This document shows positions 61,401-64,000 of a DNA stretch of 64,000 nucleotides, one piece after another. The notes below the pieces were generated by a model. It worked only from the letters and a program-made list of their open reading frames with translations, ran no database searches and was not told where the DNA came from. Source of the DNA: Hetaerina americana (taxonomy: Eukaryota; Arthropoda; Insecta; Odonata; Calopterygidae); NCBI GenBank assembly GCA_022747635.1, contig JAKTNV010000418.1:91905-155904 (forward strand), read 5' to 3'. The position numbers and the translations under genes were made by a program. The stretch's first letter is position 1. Each line of letters begins with the position of its first letter.

Positions 61401-64000
61401 GTTGTTCATTTTCTTCAAATAAACAAAATACAACCCAGAATTAATCCTGAAAGACAAGAAATGAGCATAAAAGTTGCTTCAGCGCAAGTGTTAATGTTAC
61501 TAAAAGAGCCCAAATTTCTAAAAATATTAAGAAAAACAACAATTTTCTGTTTTAGAGTGAATGTTTGAGGTGTTTAGAAGGCATTTATTTCATTTTTAGA
61601 AAATTTAATTTTTCACATTTTTCCATGAAAAGTGCCAATACCAAGTGCCATTATTGGGTTCTAGGTGAAAATCTCACTCAACACAATCAAACATTAATGT
61701 TTCCAAGGTGTGTTATGTTGTTCATTTTCTTCAAATAAACAAAATAAAACCCAGAATTAATACTGAAAGACAAGAAATGAGCATAAAAGATGCTTCAGCG
61801 CAAGTGTTAATGATACTAAAAGAGCCCAAATTTCTAAAAAAAATTGCGAAAAACAACAATCTTCTTTTTTAGAGTGAATGTTTGAGGAGTTTAGTAGGCA
61901 TTTATTTCATTTTTAGAAAATTTAATTTTTCACATTTTTCCATGAAAAGTGCCAATACCCCCCCCCTTTGGGTTCTAGGTGAAAATCTCACTCGACACAA
62001 ATCAAACAAAAATGTATCCAAGGGGTGTATTGTTGTTCATTTTCATCAAGTAAACAAAATAAAACCCAGAATTAATCCCGAAAGACAAGAAATGAGCATA
62101 AAAGTTGCTTCAGCGCAAGTGTTAATGTTACTAAAAGAGCCCAAATTTCTAAAAATATTGCGAAAAACAACAATCTTCTGTTTTAGAGTGAATGTTTGAG
62201 GTGTATAGAAGGCATTTATTTCATTTTTAGAAAATTTAATTTTTCACATTTTTCCATGAAAAGTGCCAATACCAAGTGCCAATATTGGGTTCTAGGCGAA
62301 AATCTCACTCAACACAATCAAACAATAATGTATCCAAGGTGTGTAATGTTGTTCATTTTCATCAAATAAACAAAATAAAACCCATAATTAATCCCGAAAG
62401 ACAAGAAATGAGCATAAAAGATGCTTCAGCGCAAGTGTAAATGTTACTAAAAGAGCCCAAATTTCTAAAAATATTGCGAAAAACAACAATCTTCTGTTTT
62501 AGAGTGAATGTTTGACGTGTTTAGATGGCATTTATTTCATTTTTAGAAAATTTAATTTTTCACATTTTTCCATGAAAAGTGCCAATACCCCCCCCTTTAG
62601 GTACTAGGTGAAAATCTCACTCGACACAAATCAAACAAAAATGTTTCCATGGAGTGTATTGTTGTTCATTTTCAGCAAATAAAAAAAATAAAACCCAGAA
62701 TTAATCTTGAAAGACAAGAAATGAGAATAACAGTTGCTTCAGCGCAAGTGTTAATGTTACTAAAAGAGTCCAAATTTCTAAAAATATTGCGAAAAACAAC
62801 AATCTTCTGTTTTATAGTGAATGTTTGAGGTGTTTAGAAGGCATTTATTTCATTTTTAGAAAATTTAATTTTTCACATTTTTCCATGAAAAGTGCCAATA
62901 CCCCCTTCTTTGGGTTCTAGGTGAAAATCTTACTCAACACAATTAAACATTAATGTATCCAAGGGATGTGTTGTTGTTCATTTTCTTCAAATAAACAAAA
63001 TAAAACCCAGAATTAATCCTGAAAGACAAGAAATGGAGCATTAAAGAGTTTTCAGCGCAAGTGTTAATGTTAAAAAAAAGCCCAAATTTCTAAAAATATT
63101 GCGAAAAACAACAATCTTCTGTTTTAGAGTGAATGTTTGAGGTGTTTAGATGGCATTTATTTCATTTTTAGAAAATTTAATTTTTCACATTTTTCCATGA
63201 AAAGTGCCAATACCCCCGCCTTTGGGTTCTAGGTGAAAATCTCACTCGATACAAATCAATCAAAAATGTTTCCATGGTGTGTATTGTTGTTCATTTTCCT
63301 CAAATAAACAAAATAAAACCCAGAATTAATCCTGAAAGACAAGAAATGAGCATAAAAGATGCTTCAGCGCAAGTGTTAATGTTACTAAAAGAGCCCCAAT
63401 TTCTAAAAATATTGCAAAAAACCACAATCTTCTTTTTTAGAGTGAATGTTTAAGGTGTATAAAAGGCATTTATTTCATTTTTAGAAAATTTAATTCTTCA
63501 CATTTTTCCATTAAAAGTGCCAATACCCCCCCCCTTTGGGTTCTAGGTGAAAATCTCACTCGACACAAATCAAACAAAAATGTTTCCATGGTGTGTATTG
63601 TTGTTCATTTTCATCAAAAAAAAAATACAAGCCAGTTTTAATCCCGTAAGCGAAGAAATGAGCATAAAAGATGCTTCAGCGCAAGTGTTAATGTTACTAA
63701 AAGAGCCCAATTTCTAAAAATATTGCGAAAAACAACAATCTTCTGTTTTAGAGTGAATGTTTGAGGTGTTTAGAAGGCTTTTATTTCATTTTTAGAAAAT
63801 TTAATTTTTCACATTTTTCCATGAAAAGTGCCACTACCAAGTGATAATATTGGGTTCTAGGTGAAAATCTCACTCAACACAATCAAACAATAATGTATCC
63901 AAGGTGTGTGTTGTTGTTCATTTTCTTCAAATAAACAAAATAAAACCCAGAATTAATCCTGAAAGACAAGAAATGAGCATAAAAGTTGCTTCAGCGCAAG
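58470..64000 (+). repeat. Satellite array, right end of window, with about 5.02-kb and 2.2-kb repeats
   Basis: About 58.47-59.0 kb, with the rare ttaattcttcac and gtaagcgaagaaatg variants, recurs from 63.49 kb to the window end at an offset of about 5019. About 60.0-60.72 kb recurs at 62.2-62.92 kb (offset 2200; gacgtgtttagatgg at 60314 and 62514). The gaggagtttag monomer at about 60.93 kb recurs at 61.88 kb (948 bp, three monomers). The array runs past the window edge in mid-monomer. No gene was seen. Confidence 0.93.

Noticed and set aside
1..64000. Possible CRISPR array because of regular repeats
   Set aside because: The repeating unit is over 300 bp with no short direct repeats separated by unique spacers, and the context is eukaryotic satellite.
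1..64000. Telomeric or subtelomeric repeat because of ttggg and ttctaggt strings
   Set aside because: These strings occur once per monomer; there is no short tandem run of TTAGGG-like units.

Overview
The window is almost entirely one eukaryotic satellite DNA array. An AT-rich monomer of about 310-316 bp is repeated head to tail, always in the same orientation, roughly 200 times. I find no protein-coding gene. The satellite repeats, the very low unique-sequence content and an inserted tRNA-like element with internal Pol III promoter boxes and no encoded CCA all point to a eukaryotic nuclear genome, in a centromeric, pericentromeric or other heterochromatic block. I cannot name the taxon from this sequence.

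Layout. 1-3933 is satellite, with monomers starting about 20, 336, 648, 958, 1271, 1587, 1901, 2214, 2525, 2841, 3155, 3468 and 3778. 3934-5096 is the only non-satellite DNA: a 1.16-kb insertion made of three apparently identical 335-bp units, each with a minus-strand tRNA-like gene (A box, B box, TTTTT terminator), then two copies of a 35-bp piece and an inverted 87-bp fragment of the unit. It interrupts one monomer, is flanked by a 12-bp direct repeat (GTGTGTATTGTT), and its removal restores a monomer of normal length. 5097-64000 is satellite again.

The satellite has higher-order structure. Monomers are mosaics of a few alternative alleles: a poly-C tract versus an 'accaagtgccaatatt' or 'actaccaagtgataatatt' spacer, 'ctcgacacaaatc' versus 'ctcaacacaatc', a long A run versus 'aaataaacaaaat', and 'gatgcttc' versus 'gttgcttc'. 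Multi-monomer blocks recur: about 3.7 kb (10.9-18.1 kb and on to 22.4 kb), 1.89 kb (23.8-26.8 kb), 3.14/2.2 kb (29.4-37 kb), an exact-looking 1250-bp four-monomer unit three times in a row (38.39-42.14 kb), a 2.26-kb block duplicated at 43.38 and 49.92 kb, and a copy of 36.4-39.1 kb at 45.7-48.8 kb that differs by one extra monomer. This pattern fits repeated unequal exchange, segmental duplication and gene conversion.

No genes act together here. The only plausible transcription units are the three tRNA-like copies, and their functionality is uncertain. Short open frames that recur every monomer are by-products of the repeat, not genes. Comparisons were made by eye; block edges are approximate to tens of bases.
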